From assembly GCF_900143515.1 (NCBI RefSeq), contig NZ_FSQT01000001.1:744001-808000 (forward strand): a DNA stretch of 64,000 nucleotides, given 5' to 3'. Position numbers and translations under genes: made by a program. The notes below the pieces were generated by a model, which saw only the letters and a program-made list of their open reading frames with translations, searched no databases and was not told the DNA's origin. This document shows positions 26,704 through 36,442 of this stretch, in pieces. Every line of letters starts with the position of its first letter. Within the stretch, counting starts at the first letter, position 1. The DNA is from Micromonospora cremea. GTDB lineage: Bacteria; Actinomycetota; Actinomycetes; Mycobacteriales; Micromonosporaceae.

Positions 26704-26881
26704 GTACCGAGGTCATCGGGACGACTACTACCGGTGGGTCGTGCGGGACGATCTTGCTGGGCGGCTGAGCCGCGGTTCTCACCTGGCCGGCGTCGAGAAG
26801 GCGGCGCGGGAGACGGGCCAGGGCTTGAACTCTGGCTGACACATCGCCCGGACGCGCCCGGTCAATTCATGGAGGAGCGAG

Positions 26882-27676
26882 ATGGACGGAGCGGATCTGG
26901 ACTGCTGGTCCGCCGTCGCCGCCGGCTGGGCCGAGTCCTGGGGCGGGTTCCCCGAGCCCGCCTGGAGTGCCGTGGTCCAGGCGAGCGGGATCGGCCCGGG
27001 CTCGCGCGTGCTCGACGTGGGGTGCGGCAGCGGCGAACTCCTCGCGTACCTCGACCGGCTCGGCGCCTCGACGGCGGGCGTTGACCCGGCGCCCGGCATG
27101 GTCGAGGTCGCCCGGGCCCGGGCGACCGGGGCCGACATCCGGCTCGGCCGTGCTGAGCAGCTTCCCTGGCCGGACGGGGAGTTCGACCTGGTGACGTCGT
27201 TCAACGCCCTGCAATTTGCCGACGACATCCTTGACGCCCTCACCGAGTTCGTCCGCGTCGCGGCGCCCGGCGGCCTCGTCGCGATCTCCAACTGGGCCGA
27301 GGCCGCCCGCAACGACCTGAACACGATCGAGGACGCCGTCGCGTACGCCGCCGGCGAGCAGCCGCGACCCGTCGGCGGACTATGGCAACCCGGTGGTCTC
27401 GGCGAGTTGCTCGGCGCCGGGGGTCTCGACGTCGTGTCCGCGGGGCTCGTCGAGGTCCCCTGGCACGCACCCGATGACGACGCGCTCGTCCGGGGCGTGC
27501 TGTTGGGCGAAGATCCAGCCACCATGGCTACCGTGGCACCCACGGTGATCGCCGCCGCCCGACGGTTCCGGACCCCGCCCGGGGGCTACCGCCTCGTCAA
27601 CGCGTTTCGGTACGCCGTCGGGCGTACGCCGGGCGACGCTGTCGAGTCGAGGGTCGGCACGATGGGGGAGGCCTGA
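26882..27676 (+). CDS. Class I SAM-dependent methyltransferase
   Basis: 264 residues. Motif I is VLDVGCGSGELLAYL, the acidic residue after strand 2 is in TAGVDPAPGM, and the post-motif FDLVTSFNALQFADD is clear. C-terminal residues probably form the substrate cover. GGAGGAG precedes the ATG by about six bases. Cytoplasmic enzyme of unknown substrate (small molecule likely). It stands alone; the next gene downstream is a remnant on the other strand. Confidence 0.9.
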   Translation: MDGADLDCWSAVAAGWAESWGGFPEPAWSAVVQASGIGPGSRVLDVGCGSGELLAYLDRLGASTAGVDPAPGMVEVARARATGADIRLGRAEQLPWPDGEFDLVTSFNALQFADDILDALTEFVRVAAPGGLVAISNWAEAARNDLNTIEDAVAYAAGEQPRPVGGLWQPGGLGELLGAGGLDVVSAGLVEVPWHAPDDDALVRGVLLGEDPATMATVAPTVIAAARRFRTPPGGYRLVNAFRYAVGRTPGDAVESRVGTMGEA

Positions 27677-27720
27677 GCGATGGTGTCCTCGACCCCTGCT
27701 TGGTGCCCCGGTGGCCGGCG

Positions 27721-27879
27721 CTACCAGCCGCGCAGTCGTGGCCAGCCCGCGCGGACCGTCCGCGTGCCGGGCTCGCGTACCTGATAAACGTCGTGCTGTG
27801 TGGCCGTCGCGCACGCGTGGATCGGCAGCACTCGCACCTGCGTGCCGACCGGAAGGTCGGGTAGGCCGCGTAGTGCTTC
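27721..27879 (-). pseudogene. DSD1-type amino acid deaminase/racemase, C-terminal fragment
   Basis: The minus frame reads LPVGTQVRVLPIHACATATQ, then HDVYQVREPGTRTVRAGWPRLRGW and TAG. This is the end of D-serine/D-threonine dehydratase-like PLP enzymes; HAC holds the metal-binding His and Cys. Only the last 50 or so codons remain. The rest of 27880-28093 shows no gene. Confidence 0.6.
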
Positions 27880-28093
27880 AAAATGGCTTCACTGGCTCTG
27901 AGCTGGGGCTTGGGGCCCGGTCAGCTTGCTCTGCGGTACCGCACGAGGCGTTGCAGCCGCTGACCCTCTTGATCACTTAACCGGCGTACTCGAACTGGTT
28001 CTGCCACCCACACAGCCTCAACCGCACCCGTCGCCACCGTGCGGACCCGACCCGGTGTGTCACCCAACCCGGCCAACGTTTGTGGTCAAGGCA

Positions 28094-29185
28094 CTAGTGT
28101 CCCGCGTCGGAAATACGTCGACAATATCGGGCGAGGGAGTCGAGGATTTCCTCGGCGGTCTTGGCCCACACGAACGGTTTCGGGTTGTTGTTCCAGCTCC
28201 GGATCCAGGCTCGGATGTCGGCTTCGAGGGCTTGGACGCTCTTGTGGACGCCGCGGCGGATGAGTTGTTCGGTGAGGTAGCCGAACCAGCGTTCGACCTG
28301 GTTGATCCATGAGGATCCGGTCGGGGTGAAGTGCACGTGGAAGCGGGGGTGGCGGGCCAGCCAGGCCTTGATGGCTGGGGTTTTGTGGGTGCCGTAGTTG
28401 TCGCAGACCAGGTGGACGTCCAGCTCGGCCGGCACGGCCTTGTCGATCGTGGTCAGGAACTTCTTGAACTCGGTGGCGCGGTGCTGGCGGTGCAGTTCGC
28501 TGATCACCGTGCCGTCGGCGATGGTGAACGCGGCGAACAGGCTGGTGATGCCGTTGCGCACGTAGTCGTGCGTGCGTCGTTCGGGCATGCCGGGCATCAT
28601 CGGCAGCACCGGCTGCGACCGGTCCAGGGCTTGGACCTGGCTCTTCTCGTCCACACAGAGGACCACCGCCCGCTCGGGCGGGTTGTGGTACAGCCCCACC
28701 ACGTCGACGACCTTGTCCACGAACAGTGGGTCGGTGGACAGCTTGAACGTCTGCGCCCGGTGCGGTTTGAGGCCGAAGTCGCGCCAGATCCGACCGATCG
28801 TGGACTTCGACAGCCCGGTCCGCTCGGCCATCGAAGTCCGCGACCAGTGCGTGGCGTTGCGCGGGGTCTGCTCCAGGGTCGCCACCACCACGTCCTCGAC
28901 CTGATCCAGCGTGACCGACGGCGGACGGCCCGGCCGATCCTCATCGACAAGGCCGTCCAACCGCCGAGCGAGAAACCGCGACCGCCACTTACCGACCGTG
29001 GTGCGGTCCACCCCCAGACGGTCAGCAACCTCCACATTGGATAAGCCGTCAGCACACGCCAACACGATCCGACACCGCAAGGCGAGGGCTTGCGACGACT
29101 TCGCCCGTTGCGCCCAACGCCGCAACGTCGAACGCTCATCCTCGCTGAGAATCAACTCGGTCTTCGGACGCCCACGACCCGCCAT
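28094..29185 (-). CDS. IS630-family transposase
   Basis: About 363 residues in one frame. N-terminal helix-turn-helix region ([24 protein letters not shown]) and a DDE domain: [19 protein letters not shown] and [12 protein letters not shown] give the three acidic residues. ATG 29185 ([11 protein letters not shown]) is preferred; GTG 29191 is two codons before. The TAG stop uses the flanking TA duplication plus one host base, so the element itself carries no stop for this frame. Confidence 0.93.
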   Translation of the reverse strand: MAGRGRPKTELILSEDERSTLRRWAQRAKSSQALALRCRIVLACADGLSNVEVADRLGVDRTTVGKWRSRFLARRLDGLVDEDRPGRPPSVTLDQVEDVVVATLEQTPRNATHWSRTSMAERTGLSKSTIGRIWRDFGLKPHRAQTFKLSTDPLFVDKVVDVVGLYHNPPERAVVLCVDEKSQVQALDRSQPVLPMMPGMPERRTHDYVRNGITSLFAAFTIADGTVISELHRQHRATEFKKFLTTIDKAVPAELDVHLVCDNYGTHKTPAIKAWLARHPRFHVHFTPTGSSWINQVERWFGYLTEQLIRRGVHKSVQALEADIRAWIRSWNNNPKPFVWAKTAEEILDSLARYCRRISDAGH

Positions 29186-29229
29186 CCACACAGCCTACAA
29201 TTAGATGGCGAATTTCCAACGCACGACAC
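28097..29229 (-). mobile_element. IS630-family insertion sequence, complete
   Basis: Ends begin GTGTC and agree closely over about 20 bp (GTGTCCCGCGTCGGAAAT left; GTGTCGTGCGTTGGAAAT right, read inward). TA flanks both sides (28095-28096, 29230-29231), the IS630 target duplication. The element is 1133 bp with one intact transposase and sits 16 bp after the TetR stop codon. Confidence 0.88.
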
Positions 29230-29245
29230 TAGCCGAGCTGCCGAC

Positions 29246-29851
29246 TCAACCGGGAACACGACTTCCCGGCGGGGTGAAGGCCGCCAGCACGGTCGCGGTG
29301 ATGAACGCGGCGGCCTTCTCGGAGTCCAGACGGCCGGCGTTGATCTCATCGGCAGCGTTGTGCATCACGCTGTGCAAAACCCCGACCAACCAGGGAGTGG
29401 AGAGATCGCTCCTGAACACACCCTCGTCCCGGCCACGCTTTACAAGGCCTTCGACGCGCTCCACAGGGCCGGCATGAAGGATTCGGATCCGTCCTGGTGG
29501 AAGAACTCCCTGAGCCGCGAGCAACAGGGAGCGGGACCGGTTGACCAAGAGCCAGCTGGAGTCAATCAGCCGGGCGAGCGCCTGCCGGGGATCGCCGGTC
29601 AGGTCAACTGAATCGAGCGCCGCGTGGCCCTTCTCGATGGCGCTGGCGAGCGCCGCCTCCACCAGGTCGACCCGGTTCGGGAAGTGGCCGTAGAGCGTGA
29701 CTCGGCCGACGCCGGCCGCCTTCGCGATCTCGCTGACGCTGGCCTCCGGGTTGCGGCTCAAAGCGCTCACAGCGGCCTCGAGAATCGCCGCGATACTGCG
29801 CTGCGCATCGGCTCGCCTGGCCGGACCCTTCGCCTGCTTCGCTCCCGTCAC
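29246..29851 (-). CDS. TetR-family regulator
   Basis: 201 residues. N-terminal HTH: SVSEIAKAAGVGRVTLYGHFPNRVDLVEAAL. The C-terminal ligand domain is variable. It is divergent from the MFS exporter with 84 bp between, and two ACAG-NN-CTGT palindromes lie there, so it very likely represses the exporter and itself until a drug or metabolite binds. The IS630 element lies just after its stop but does not cut it. Confidence 0.92.
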   Translation of the reverse strand: MTGAKQAKGPARRADAQRSIAAILEAAVSALSRNPEASVSEIAKAAGVGRVTLYGHFPNRVDLVEAALASAIEKGHAALDSVDLTGDPRQALARLIDSSWLLVNRSRSLLLAAQGVLPPGRIRILHAGPVERVEGLVKRGRDEGVFRSDLSTPWLVGVLHSVMHNAADEINAGRLDSEKAAAFITATVLAAFTPPGSRVPG

Positions 29852-29868
29852 ACGAACTCCCTTGTCGA

Positions 29869-29916
29869 ACAGTGCTGTGCGAGTTACCGTACCCGACGGA
29901 AATCAAACAGTCCTGT
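29869..29916. promoter_or_regulatory. Two operator-like palindromes for the TetR regulator
   Basis: ACAGTGCTGT (29869-29878) and ACAGTCCTGT (29907-29916) lie 38 bp apart; TCGA outside each extends the symmetry between the two sites (TCGAACAG and CTGTTCGA). Confidence 0.6.
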
Positions 29917-29935
29917 TCGAGATGGAGGGGGCGCC

Positions 29936-31348
29936 GTGTCCGCACAGGCCGTCGACCAACCGGAAACCACCGCCGCCAATCCAACCCGCTGGCGGATGCT
30001 GGCACTGCTGGGCATCGCGCAGTTCATGCTCATCCTGGATGTCACCGTGGTGGCGATCGCGCTGCCGCACATCGGCGCGGACCTCGGCCTGGAGCGCGAC
30101 ACACTGACCTGGGTGGTCAGTGCCTACACCTTGATGTTCGGCGGCCTGATGCTGCTCGGCGGGCGGGCGGCGGATCTGTTCGGCTCCCGCCGCGTGGTGC
30201 TGCTCGGCTTGCTTCTGTTCACTATGGCGTCCCTGCTCACCGGCCTGGCCGCTGGTGCCGCGATGCTGATCGGTGGGCGGATCGCGCAAGGCGTCGGCGC
30301 CGCGATGCTGTCGCCCGCAGCGCTGTCGGTGGTGGCGAGAACGTTCCACGGGCAGGAGCGCAACAAGGCACTCGGCATCTGGTCCGCGCTCGGCGGTGGA
30401 GGCTCAGCAATCGGTGTCCTGCTCGGTGGTGTCCTGACCGCTGGCCCTGGCTGGCAGTGGGTGTTCTACATCAACGTGCCCATCGGCCTTATCGTGCTGG
30501 TGGCACTGACCCGGATGCTGCCGAAGGACCTGCCGCAGGGGAGCCGTGCACGTCTCGATGTGCCGGGCGCCATTCTTGTCACGGCCGCCACCGGCACGGC
30601 GATCTACGCGCTGATCAACGCGGGGGACCGGGGCTGGTTGACTGCCTCGACCCTCGGGACTCTGGCCGGCGCCGTCGCCTTGTACGCCGTGTTCGCGATC
30701 GTGCAACGCACCGTGCGATCGCCACTGATGAACCTGCGCATCCTGACCCGCCGGCCGGTGGCCGCGGGCACCTTCCTCATCCTGGTAGCGACGGCGTTGA
30801 TGATCGCAGTGTTCTTCCTCGGGTCGTTCTTCCTGCAGCACCACATGGGTTACGGGGCGCTGCGCACTGGGCTGCTGTTCCTGCCCGTCGCCGTGGCGAC
30901 GATAGTCGGAGCCCAGGTAGCCGGCCACGTCGTCGGCCGCCTCGGCGCCCGGGCGGTAGCAGGGATAGGCCTTGCGGTCGCAGCGCTCGGCACCGCGGTC
31001 GCCGCAATCTGGGACGGCTCGGCGGCGGTGGTGACGGGGATGAGCATCGGCGCTGCGGGCATCGGCGTCGCCTTCGTCGCCTCCTCCGCGACTGCCCTGA
31101 CGCAGGTCGCCCACGAGGAGGCCGGGGTCGCCTCTGGACTCCTCAGCACCTTCCACGAGTTCGGCGCCGCCCTTGGAGTCTCGCTGGTATCCAGCATCGC
31201 CGCGGCGAGTGTCGCCGGCAGCAGCGGCACCGGGTTCACTCATGGCTTCACCTTCGCCGCGGTGACGGCTGCGGCGTCGGCTGTTCTGGCGCTGCTCATC
31301 GTCCCGGCCCTGAAGTCCCCGTCCGTGGTAAAGGCCAACGCGCACTGA
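29936..31348 (+). CDS. MFS drug exporter, DHA2 (EmrB/QacA) type
   Basis: 470 residues with about 14 membrane segments. Motif C-like and DHA2 features: LILDVTVVAIALPHIGADLG, WVVSAYTLMFGGLMLLGGRAADL, GRIAQGVGAAMLSPAALS. It should export hydrophobic compounds using the proton gradient. Start GTG 29936 (VSAQAVDQPE) has GGAGGG upstream. Divergent TetR gene and palindromes indicate ligand-controlled expression. Substrate unknown. Confidence 0.92.
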   Translation: MSAQAVDQPETTAANPTRWRMLALLGIAQFMLILDVTVVAIALPHIGADLGLERDTLTWVVSAYTLMFGGLMLLGGRAADLFGSRRVVLLGLLLFTMASLLTGLAAGAAMLIGGRIAQGVGAAMLSPAALSVVARTFHGQERNKALGIWSALGGGGSAIGVLLGGVLTAGPGWQWVFYINVPIGLIVLVALTRMLPKDLPQGSRARLDVPGAILVTAATGTAIYALINAGDRGWLTASTLGTLAGAVALYAVFAIVQRTVRSPLMNLRILTRRPVAAGTFLILVATALMIAVFFLGSFFLQHHMGYGALRTGLLFLPVAVATIVGAQVAGHVVGRLGARAVAGIGLAVAALGTAVAAIWDGSAAVVTGMSIGAAGIGVAFVASSATALTQVAHEEAGVASGLLSTFHEFGAALGVSLVSSIAAASVAGSSGTGFTHGFTFAAVTAAASAVLALLIVPALKSPSVVKANAH

Positions 31349-31486
31349 GCGCACGGGCAACGGCGCTAGTTGGCGGTCAGATTTGACGTATCCGATACGG
31401 CGCTTTGACGAAAAACGCCTGGCGTGTCAGACCTGTTGGTTGCAACCGATACGAAGGTCCCGCGCAGATGAAGGGTCGGGATCACA

Positions 31487-31529
31487 CTCGGCAGCGGTCC
31501 CTCGCAGAAGGCGAGGGACCGCTGCCGAG
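31487..31529. terminator. Perfect 18 bp hairpin
   Basis: Bases 31487-31504 (starting CTCGGCAGCGG) pair without mismatch with 31512-31529 around a seven-base loop. It lies 140 bp after the MFS stop. It may end that transcript, though no U tract follows. Confidence 0.5.
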
Positions 31530-31871
31530 TTGGGTGCCTGCTCCTGCGCGGGCCGCCCAAGGCGTGGCCGTCCGCCTCGACCACCGCGCTGGACCGGTAT
31601 CCGGTCACCGCGCAGAGAATTAGCGCGCCGGACGCAGGCTCGGCGTCGCCGGCGGCGCCGCTGCCTATACCTGGTTACGGCAGGGGCAGGCCATTGGCGG
31701 TGGCTCGACCACCGTCAACCCGGACGGAACCTGGTCGATCACCGCCCGCACCGAGCTGCTGTACGAGGTCTGGCTGGAGGCAGCCGCCACGTACGGTCGG
31801 ACTGTCGAGGACGTGGGTGACGACGCCACAGAGTCAGACATGGTGACCTCGTACCAGTTCGGGCTCTGCTC
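31530..31871 (+). other. Gene-poor stretch with a possible Ig-like fragment
   Basis: One plus frame around 31625-31870 reads TWLRQGQAIGGGSTTVNPDG and TWSITARTELLYEVWLE, reminiscent of an Ig-like repeat of a secreted protein, with no start. Nothing else seen. Confidence 0.25.
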
Positions 31872-32110
31872 GTCGCAGCGAGGTCACCGACCGCATGCCT
31901 ATCTTCAGCGAACGACATCTACGCAGAACGCTTGGTGAATGCGCCTGTCACTACAACGGGCGGCGGCCACACCGAGCCCTGCAGTTGCAGTCCCCGCGAT
32001 CCGACCGTCCCGTCGTTGACCTGACCCACGAGCGGATCAAACGCCGGCCCGTCCTCGGCGGGCTGATCACCGAGTACGAACGAGCCCGCATAGAAGCCCA
32101 GGCCAGGTTA
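31872..32110 (+). pseudogene. Integrase-core transposase, C-terminal fragment
   Basis: FSERHLRRTLGECACHYNGR, RPHRALQLQSPRSD and RIKRRPVLGGLITEYERA form the end of an rve-type (IS481/IS3-like) transposase. The DDE core is missing. Confidence in the exact family is limited. Confidence 0.6.
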
Positions 32111-32336
32111 AGTGGCAGGGTTTGGAACCCCACAGGTAGCCAAGTCGGCGGCGGATCGCCGGTCCGGCGGGCCCGCGTCGCGATCGTTGTTGGACCCCGC
32201 TGCGGCAAACAAGCTACACCCGTCGCGGAGCGGTGAACTCGCTCGACCCGAGTGCCCCGCGACCCGGAGGGCACGGTCTCGCCGGACGCCATTCGGGGTA
32301 GCGCGACTCCCACGGGACCCGCTACCCTCCGCCCTC

Positions 32337-32792
32337 ATGGCTACCTCCAACAAGATCAACGAGTGGCGGACCAAGGTTTTTGTCTGGATCGGCCTGCCCG
32401 TCATCGCCATCGCGGGGCTGATGTTCGGCGCTTTCGATCTGGTTCCGACATGGCAGGCGAAGGCCGGTCAGGGTACGCCGGGCACCTTCACCGCGGTCCG
32501 CGAGGACTGTGGGCGGCGCAGCTGCACCTGGTACGGCGACTTCGCCGCTACCGAGGGTGGTGGCCAGCGGACCGACGTCATCCTCTACGACGAACCCGAC
32601 GGGCTGGCGGCAGGCGACACCGTTCCGGTGCGCGACACCGGTGCACGCAACGGCGTCTTCGCCACGGCGGGTGGGTCCACCTGGCTGCTGCTGACGGGGT
32701 TCGTCGTCGCGGGCGTGATCGCGGCCGTGGCCTGGGTCATCATCCTGGTGCGAACGGTCAGCCGGCGACGCGCGCCCGCCCCGGCCGTCTGA
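32337..32792 (+). CDS. Small two-segment membrane protein
   Basis: 151 residues from ATG 32337. Membrane segments near residues 12-31 (VFVWIGLPVIAIAGLMFGAF) and 110-135 (WLLLTGFVVAGVIAAVAWVIILV) enclose a loop with VREDCGRRSCTWYGDF, where two cysteines could form a disulphide. The arrangement suggests an extracellular loop of about 80 residues. No known function; similar proteins are common in actinomycetes. A strong terminator follows. Confidence 0.75.
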   Translation: MATSNKINEWRTKVFVWIGLPVIAIAGLMFGAFDLVPTWQAKAGQGTPGTFTAVREDCGRRSCTWYGDFAATEGGGQRTDVILYDEPDGLAAGDTVPVRDTGARNGVFATAGGSTWLLLTGFVVAGVIAAVAWVIILVRTVSRRRAPAPAV

Positions 32793-32817
32793 CATCTGCT
32801 CAGCTCATCCCGGCTGG

Positions 32818-32848
32818 AAGGCCGCTCCCGTCGATCGGGAGCGGCCTT
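32818..32848 (+). terminator. Rho-independent-like terminator
   Basis: AAGGCCGCTCCCG pairs with CGGGAGCGGCCTT around TCGAT, followed by CTCGTT, 25 bp after the stop of the membrane protein. Confidence 0.8.
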
Positions 32849-32880
32849 CTCGTTCCAGCTCGCTCAGATCAACCATGTGG

Positions 32881-33180
32881 TCACATTCGGCCTGGTATCC
32901 CATCGTGTACGGCTCGAACACGGGGAAGGCAGGCCAGGGCGCCCGCTGTGAGCCGGCGGCGGCCCGGGACCCGGGCGGTTGCCGGCGCCGGGGCAGCGCG
33001 GGCCGCCCGGAAGGCCGCCAGCGCGGCCTGCTCCCCGGCCACCTCCTCCGGGCGACCCCGGGAGGCCGCTGCGGCGAGCAGTCCGGCGAGCCGGTCGGTC
33101 GGGGCGACGCTCGGTCCCGTTGTCGCGGCGGCACGCGCTCCATCCAGGAGCCGATCGGCCTCGGCGCGGTCGGCACCCAG
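32881..33180 (-). pseudogene. Fragment of a putative anti-sigma-like protein
   Basis: The minus frame reads ADRLLDGARAAATTGPSVAP, TDRLAGLLAAAASRGRPEEV, AGEQAALAAFRAARAA. This resembles the cytoplasmic N-terminal half of proteins coupled to ECF sigma genes in actinomycetes (from memory). It starts inside the IS256 remnant and ends in TGA at 32881, so both ends are lost. Confidence 0.4.
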
Positions 33181-33185
33181 ATCCC

Positions 33186-33470
33186 GAGCACATGCTTAAC
33201 TCCGTCAAGGTCGACACCGACAGCGATTTGCGCGGCCCGGTTGCGCACCTGGTGCCCGTCACGGACCTTCACTACCAGGGCATCGAGGTAGAGGATCGGG
33301 TAGATCTCCTCCAGAGGCCGCGACTGCAGGCCTTGACCTCGTCGAGGACCGAGTCGGTGATCTTCGGAGTCGTCTCGTGGGACAGCTCAGTGCCCAGCGT
33401 GCGAGCCAGATGATGCCCGATGTCGCGGACCGTCATCCCACCGGCGCCGTTGCTGACCCTTGTTGACCGC
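33186..33470 (-). pseudogene. IS256-family transposase fragment
   Basis: HETTPKITDSVLDEVKA and, after a frameshift, VVKVRDGHQVRNRAAQIAVG and VDLDGVKHVLGIWV match the start of the IS256 DDE domain. The rest of the gene is missing on both sides. Confidence 0.75.
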
Positions 33471-33628
33471 AGGTCGGGCACGCATCGGGCACCGACCTCC
33501 TCGTCCCGAACGGTCTCGCCGCCCACCCGGGAGCACCTCGGCAATGTCAGGGAAATCCCCGATCTATAAGTAGTTCGGCTACATGTAGGTTGCCTCAATA
33601 AGACAGCCCCACTTCACCGGAGGATCAC

Positions 33629-34165
33629 GTGACCACACCCAGCCATTGGCGGCGTACCACCGTCGCCGTCAGCGTCGCCGTCACCGCCGCCGTCGCCCTT
33701 CTCAGCAGCGTGCCGTCTGCAGCTTCGCCGTCCGCGTCCGCCGATCAGGCCCAAGCGTCCGCAACACATCAGGCTGACCTGACCGCCCTGCGCCACCTGC
33801 GGGAGAAGCAGGAGGACGCCTGGGCCCGGGGCGATGGCTCCGCCTACGCCGCGATCCACACGGCCGACGCCGATGTCGTCACGTTCAACGGCGGCCACCT
33901 GCGCACCCGGCAGGGTATCGCCACCGGAATGCAGCGCTACTTCGACGAATTCCTGCAAGGCACCCGGATCATGACGCTGACTGAACAGACCCGCTTTTCC
34001 GAGCCCGACATCGCGATCATCGTGCGTACCGGCTGCGTCCTCTGGCCCGGCGAGTCCACCTGCTCGGCGGAGGCGCTGTCCATCAACACCAACATCGCTC
34101 TGAAGCGTCACGGCAAGTGGCTGTACACGTCCTTCCAGAACACCCGGATCCGGCCGCTGTCATAG
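33629..34165 (+). CDS. Secreted SgcJ/EcaC-type (SnoaL-like) protein
   Basis: 178 residues. A signal peptide (RRTTVAVSVAVTAAVALLSSVPSAASP) predicts export. The body has the cone-shaped SnoaL-like pattern: LRHLREKQEDAWARGDGSAYAAIHTADADVVTFNGGHLRTRQGI, ending KHGKWLYTSFQNTRI-like residues. Such domains bind small molecules or act as simple isomerases or hydrolases; the function here is unknown. GTG start with GGAGG seven bases before. It stands alone. Confidence 0.8.
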   Translation: MTTPSHWRRTTVAVSVAVTAAVALLSSVPSAASPSASADQAQASATHQADLTALRHLREKQEDAWARGDGSAYAAIHTADADVVTFNGGHLRTRQGIATGMQRYFDEFLQGTRIMTLTEQTRFSEPDIAIIVRTGCVLWPGESTCSAEALSINTNIALKRHGKWLYTSFQNTRIRPLS

Positions 34166-34853
34166 CCGAGCGAGTTCAGTTCGGCAAGCCAGACTCCCGG
34201 TCCGGGCCGGAAGTTCGTCGGCCGGGGCCGGGACGGCCCGTGCCACCTGACCCCGTAGCTCGGATGCTGCTGTTGTCCGTTCCGACCCATGAGCCAGGCT
34301 CCCGATCCTGCCCCCGGATACGCCCCGGAACCGTGAGCGACGGCGGGTAATGGCTGGACTCGGCGGGACCAAACAAGATCGGCCCCCGACCGCATCTCCG
34401 CTCAGGTGGCGTTCGGTGTCGTTCAGCTTGTGCCATGGTGGCGGAGTCGGCGTACCCACCTGGTTGGACGACCTCGCCGGCTCGGCCGCAGGGCAGGTGC
34501 GGTAGCACCGAGCTGAGCCAGTGCCAACCGTGAGGTGTGGGGCACAGGGGCGGTCGCGTGCCCGACGCATGCCCGTTCGGTTTCCTCAGCAGGGGTCAAC
34601 AACGGAGCCTCGACCGGACGGCCCGACACGGAAAGCTACGGCTACCCCTGGTCTGCCGCCCTGCTCGAGCGACCAAGGGTGCAGATCAAGGCACCTTCCA
34701 AACTTGACGGTGGCGGGCGGGGCGGTTGGCCCTGGAGTGTTGCAGGGCCACTTCACCGCCACGGGTTGTAGTTGTCAGCTTTTGGAGGAGACGCAACCCC
34801 GGGGCGGGTGGTAGGGGGTAGCAGGAGCGATTGCGTTCTGTCAGGGTGTCCCG
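34166..34853. other. 688 bp without a recognised gene
   Basis: Both strands have only short, low-quality frames. A GTGCCCG-rich passage followed by GGGGTCAACAACGG near 34555-34610 resembles one near 42500-42550 and could be flanking sequence of old integrated elements. Confidence 0.3.
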
Positions 34854-36053
34854 GTGGCTGGACTGCGTGATGTGCGGTGGCGTGCGCTCGTGTTGTGTGC
34901 GGCGGCATTGATCACGGCTAGTTCCCTGGCGTCGTGCTCTTGGCTGCGGCCGACGACCGACAACTGCATGGGCGACGGGAATGTGCCGGTCGGGCGGGAC
35001 TCGACCGGGCCGGCGGCGCCCGGCCAGCCCTCACCAGTGGCCGAGGCGCTGTGGGTGGCCGACGAGTCCGGTGTGCTGCGCGCCTTCGACGGGCGTACCA
35101 ACGAAGTCTCAGCGCGCGTCGATATCGGTCGTTCGGCCTTCCCGCCGGTGCTCGGCGTAGGCGGTGGCTTGGTTTGGGTGTACCGGGACGACGGGGGCGT
35201 TGTGTTGGTCGATCCGGTCACGGCTCGGGTGACGCGGCGGGCCATGGTTGTGCCGGCCAGGCCGCTGGCAGATAACCGGTTGTCCTACGCGCATAGGGCG
35301 CTGTGGATAGCGCAGCCGGGGCGGCTGTGGCGGGTGAGCACGTCCGGCAAGGTGTCTTCGATTCAGCTTCCGGCCGATTTCAAGGCCACGGTTGCGGCGG
35401 CAACCGACCGGTGGCTGTGGCTGGCCGGCGGCCGGCGGCTGGTACGCGTGGACCCGGAGGGGCAGACCGTGACGGTGGCAGGTGAGCTTCCCGTCGACGT
35501 CGAAATCGGTCACCTTTCAGACGCTCGGAGCAGACTGTTGGCGGTTGGTTGGAACAAGTCGGAAATTTGGGTGCTTGATCCGGACTCTGGTGCCCTGGAA
35601 TCGTCGATCAAGATTCCCGACGGGGAGCTGGTCATGTCGGTCGTCAGTGCGGGTGACGATGTGTGGGCGATGGGAAACTGCGGCCATGCCGTGAGAGTGA
35701 CCGGGACCGAACATCCCCAGGTCCACAAGGTGCAAGTATCCAACGTGTCGCAGGATCTTGGTGCAGCAGCTGCGATCGGATCGCTGTGGGTCGCCGATGA
35801 AGGACGCTCTGAACTGGTACGGATCGACCTGCAGACGGCAGAGGTTATCGCCCGGCTGCCGGTCACTGCTGCCGATCCCGACGACCCAGCCTTTGCCGTT
35901 GTCGCTGGTCAACACAGCGTATGGCTGATCGACACCAACCTGGCTAACGGTGTCCTACACGTCGATCCGACGACCAACCGCGTCTTACGCCTCACCTCGT
36001 CCATAGGCGTGTCGCTTGGCGTGTCTGCCGTCGTTGCCCCGCCACCGCCCTGA
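34854..36053 (+). CDS. Lipoprotein with beta-propeller (YncE-like) repeats
   Basis: 399 residues. Lipobox LASC with Cys28 marks a membrane-anchored outside protein. Repeated blades carry ALWVADESGVLRAFDGRTNEV, LVWVYRDDGGVVLVDPVTARV, LWIAQPGRLWRV, IWVLDPDSGALESSI, LWVADEGRSELVRIDLQTAEV and VWLIDTN, the pattern of six or seven YVTN/YncE-type propeller repeats. Likely a binding scaffold; ligand unknown. Start is GTG 34854. Codon use is slightly less GC-rich than the sugar locus. Confidence 0.8.
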   Translation: MAGLRDVRWRALVLCAAALITASSLASCSWLRPTTDNCMGDGNVPVGRDSTGPAAPGQPSPVAEALWVADESGVLRAFDGRTNEVSARVDIGRSAFPPVLGVGGGLVWVYRDDGGVVLVDPVTARVTRRAMVVPARPLADNRLSYAHRALWIAQPGRLWRVSTSGKVSSIQLPADFKATVAAATDRWLWLAGGRRLVRVDPEGQTVTVAGELPVDVEIGHLSDARSRLLAVGWNKSEIWVLDPDSGALESSIKIPDGELVMSVVSAGDDVWAMGNCGHAVRVTGTEHPQVHKVQVSNVSQDLGAAAAIGSLWVADEGRSELVRIDLQTAEVIARLPVTAADPDDPAFAVVAGQHSVWLIDTNLANGVLHVDPTTNRVLRLTSSIGVSLGVSAVVAPPPP

Positions 36054-36442
36054 CCGCCCCGCGTGACCCAGCCAGCCTGTGCCGATTGTTCGTAGTCCGC
36101 TCCCGACCCCGGCCTGCTGGTGACCTCGGGCCGGCATCGGCCGGGGTCGGCCGGTCACGCTGACAAGGGAGCGGCGTGCCAGATCCCATGCCAGGCCAGT
36201 AGGTCGCGGTTGGTGATTGACGGGGGCTGGCGGGGAGCGTGACCGCTGGGCCGCAGGTCACGGCCACCGTAGGCCAGGGCGATTCGAGAAAGCCCCCAGG
36301 CAATGGTGTGGTTCTACCAGGAGCAGCCAACGGAGCAGCCAAACCGGCGAGCACGAGCGGACGACCGTGGACAGGGCCGCCATGTTGAGCGCCAAGGCCA
36401 GGCGTTAGACCAGAGGCCGGGTACGAACTCGTAATGCGCAGG
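36054..36442. other. 389 bp without a recognised gene
   Basis: No convincing frame, RNA or repeat seen between the lipoprotein gene and the small minus-strand gene. Confidence 0.4.

Noticed and set aside
29872..31386. Second long plus frame over the MFS exporter
   Set aside because: Arg-rich shadow; the exporter frame has membrane segments and motifs.
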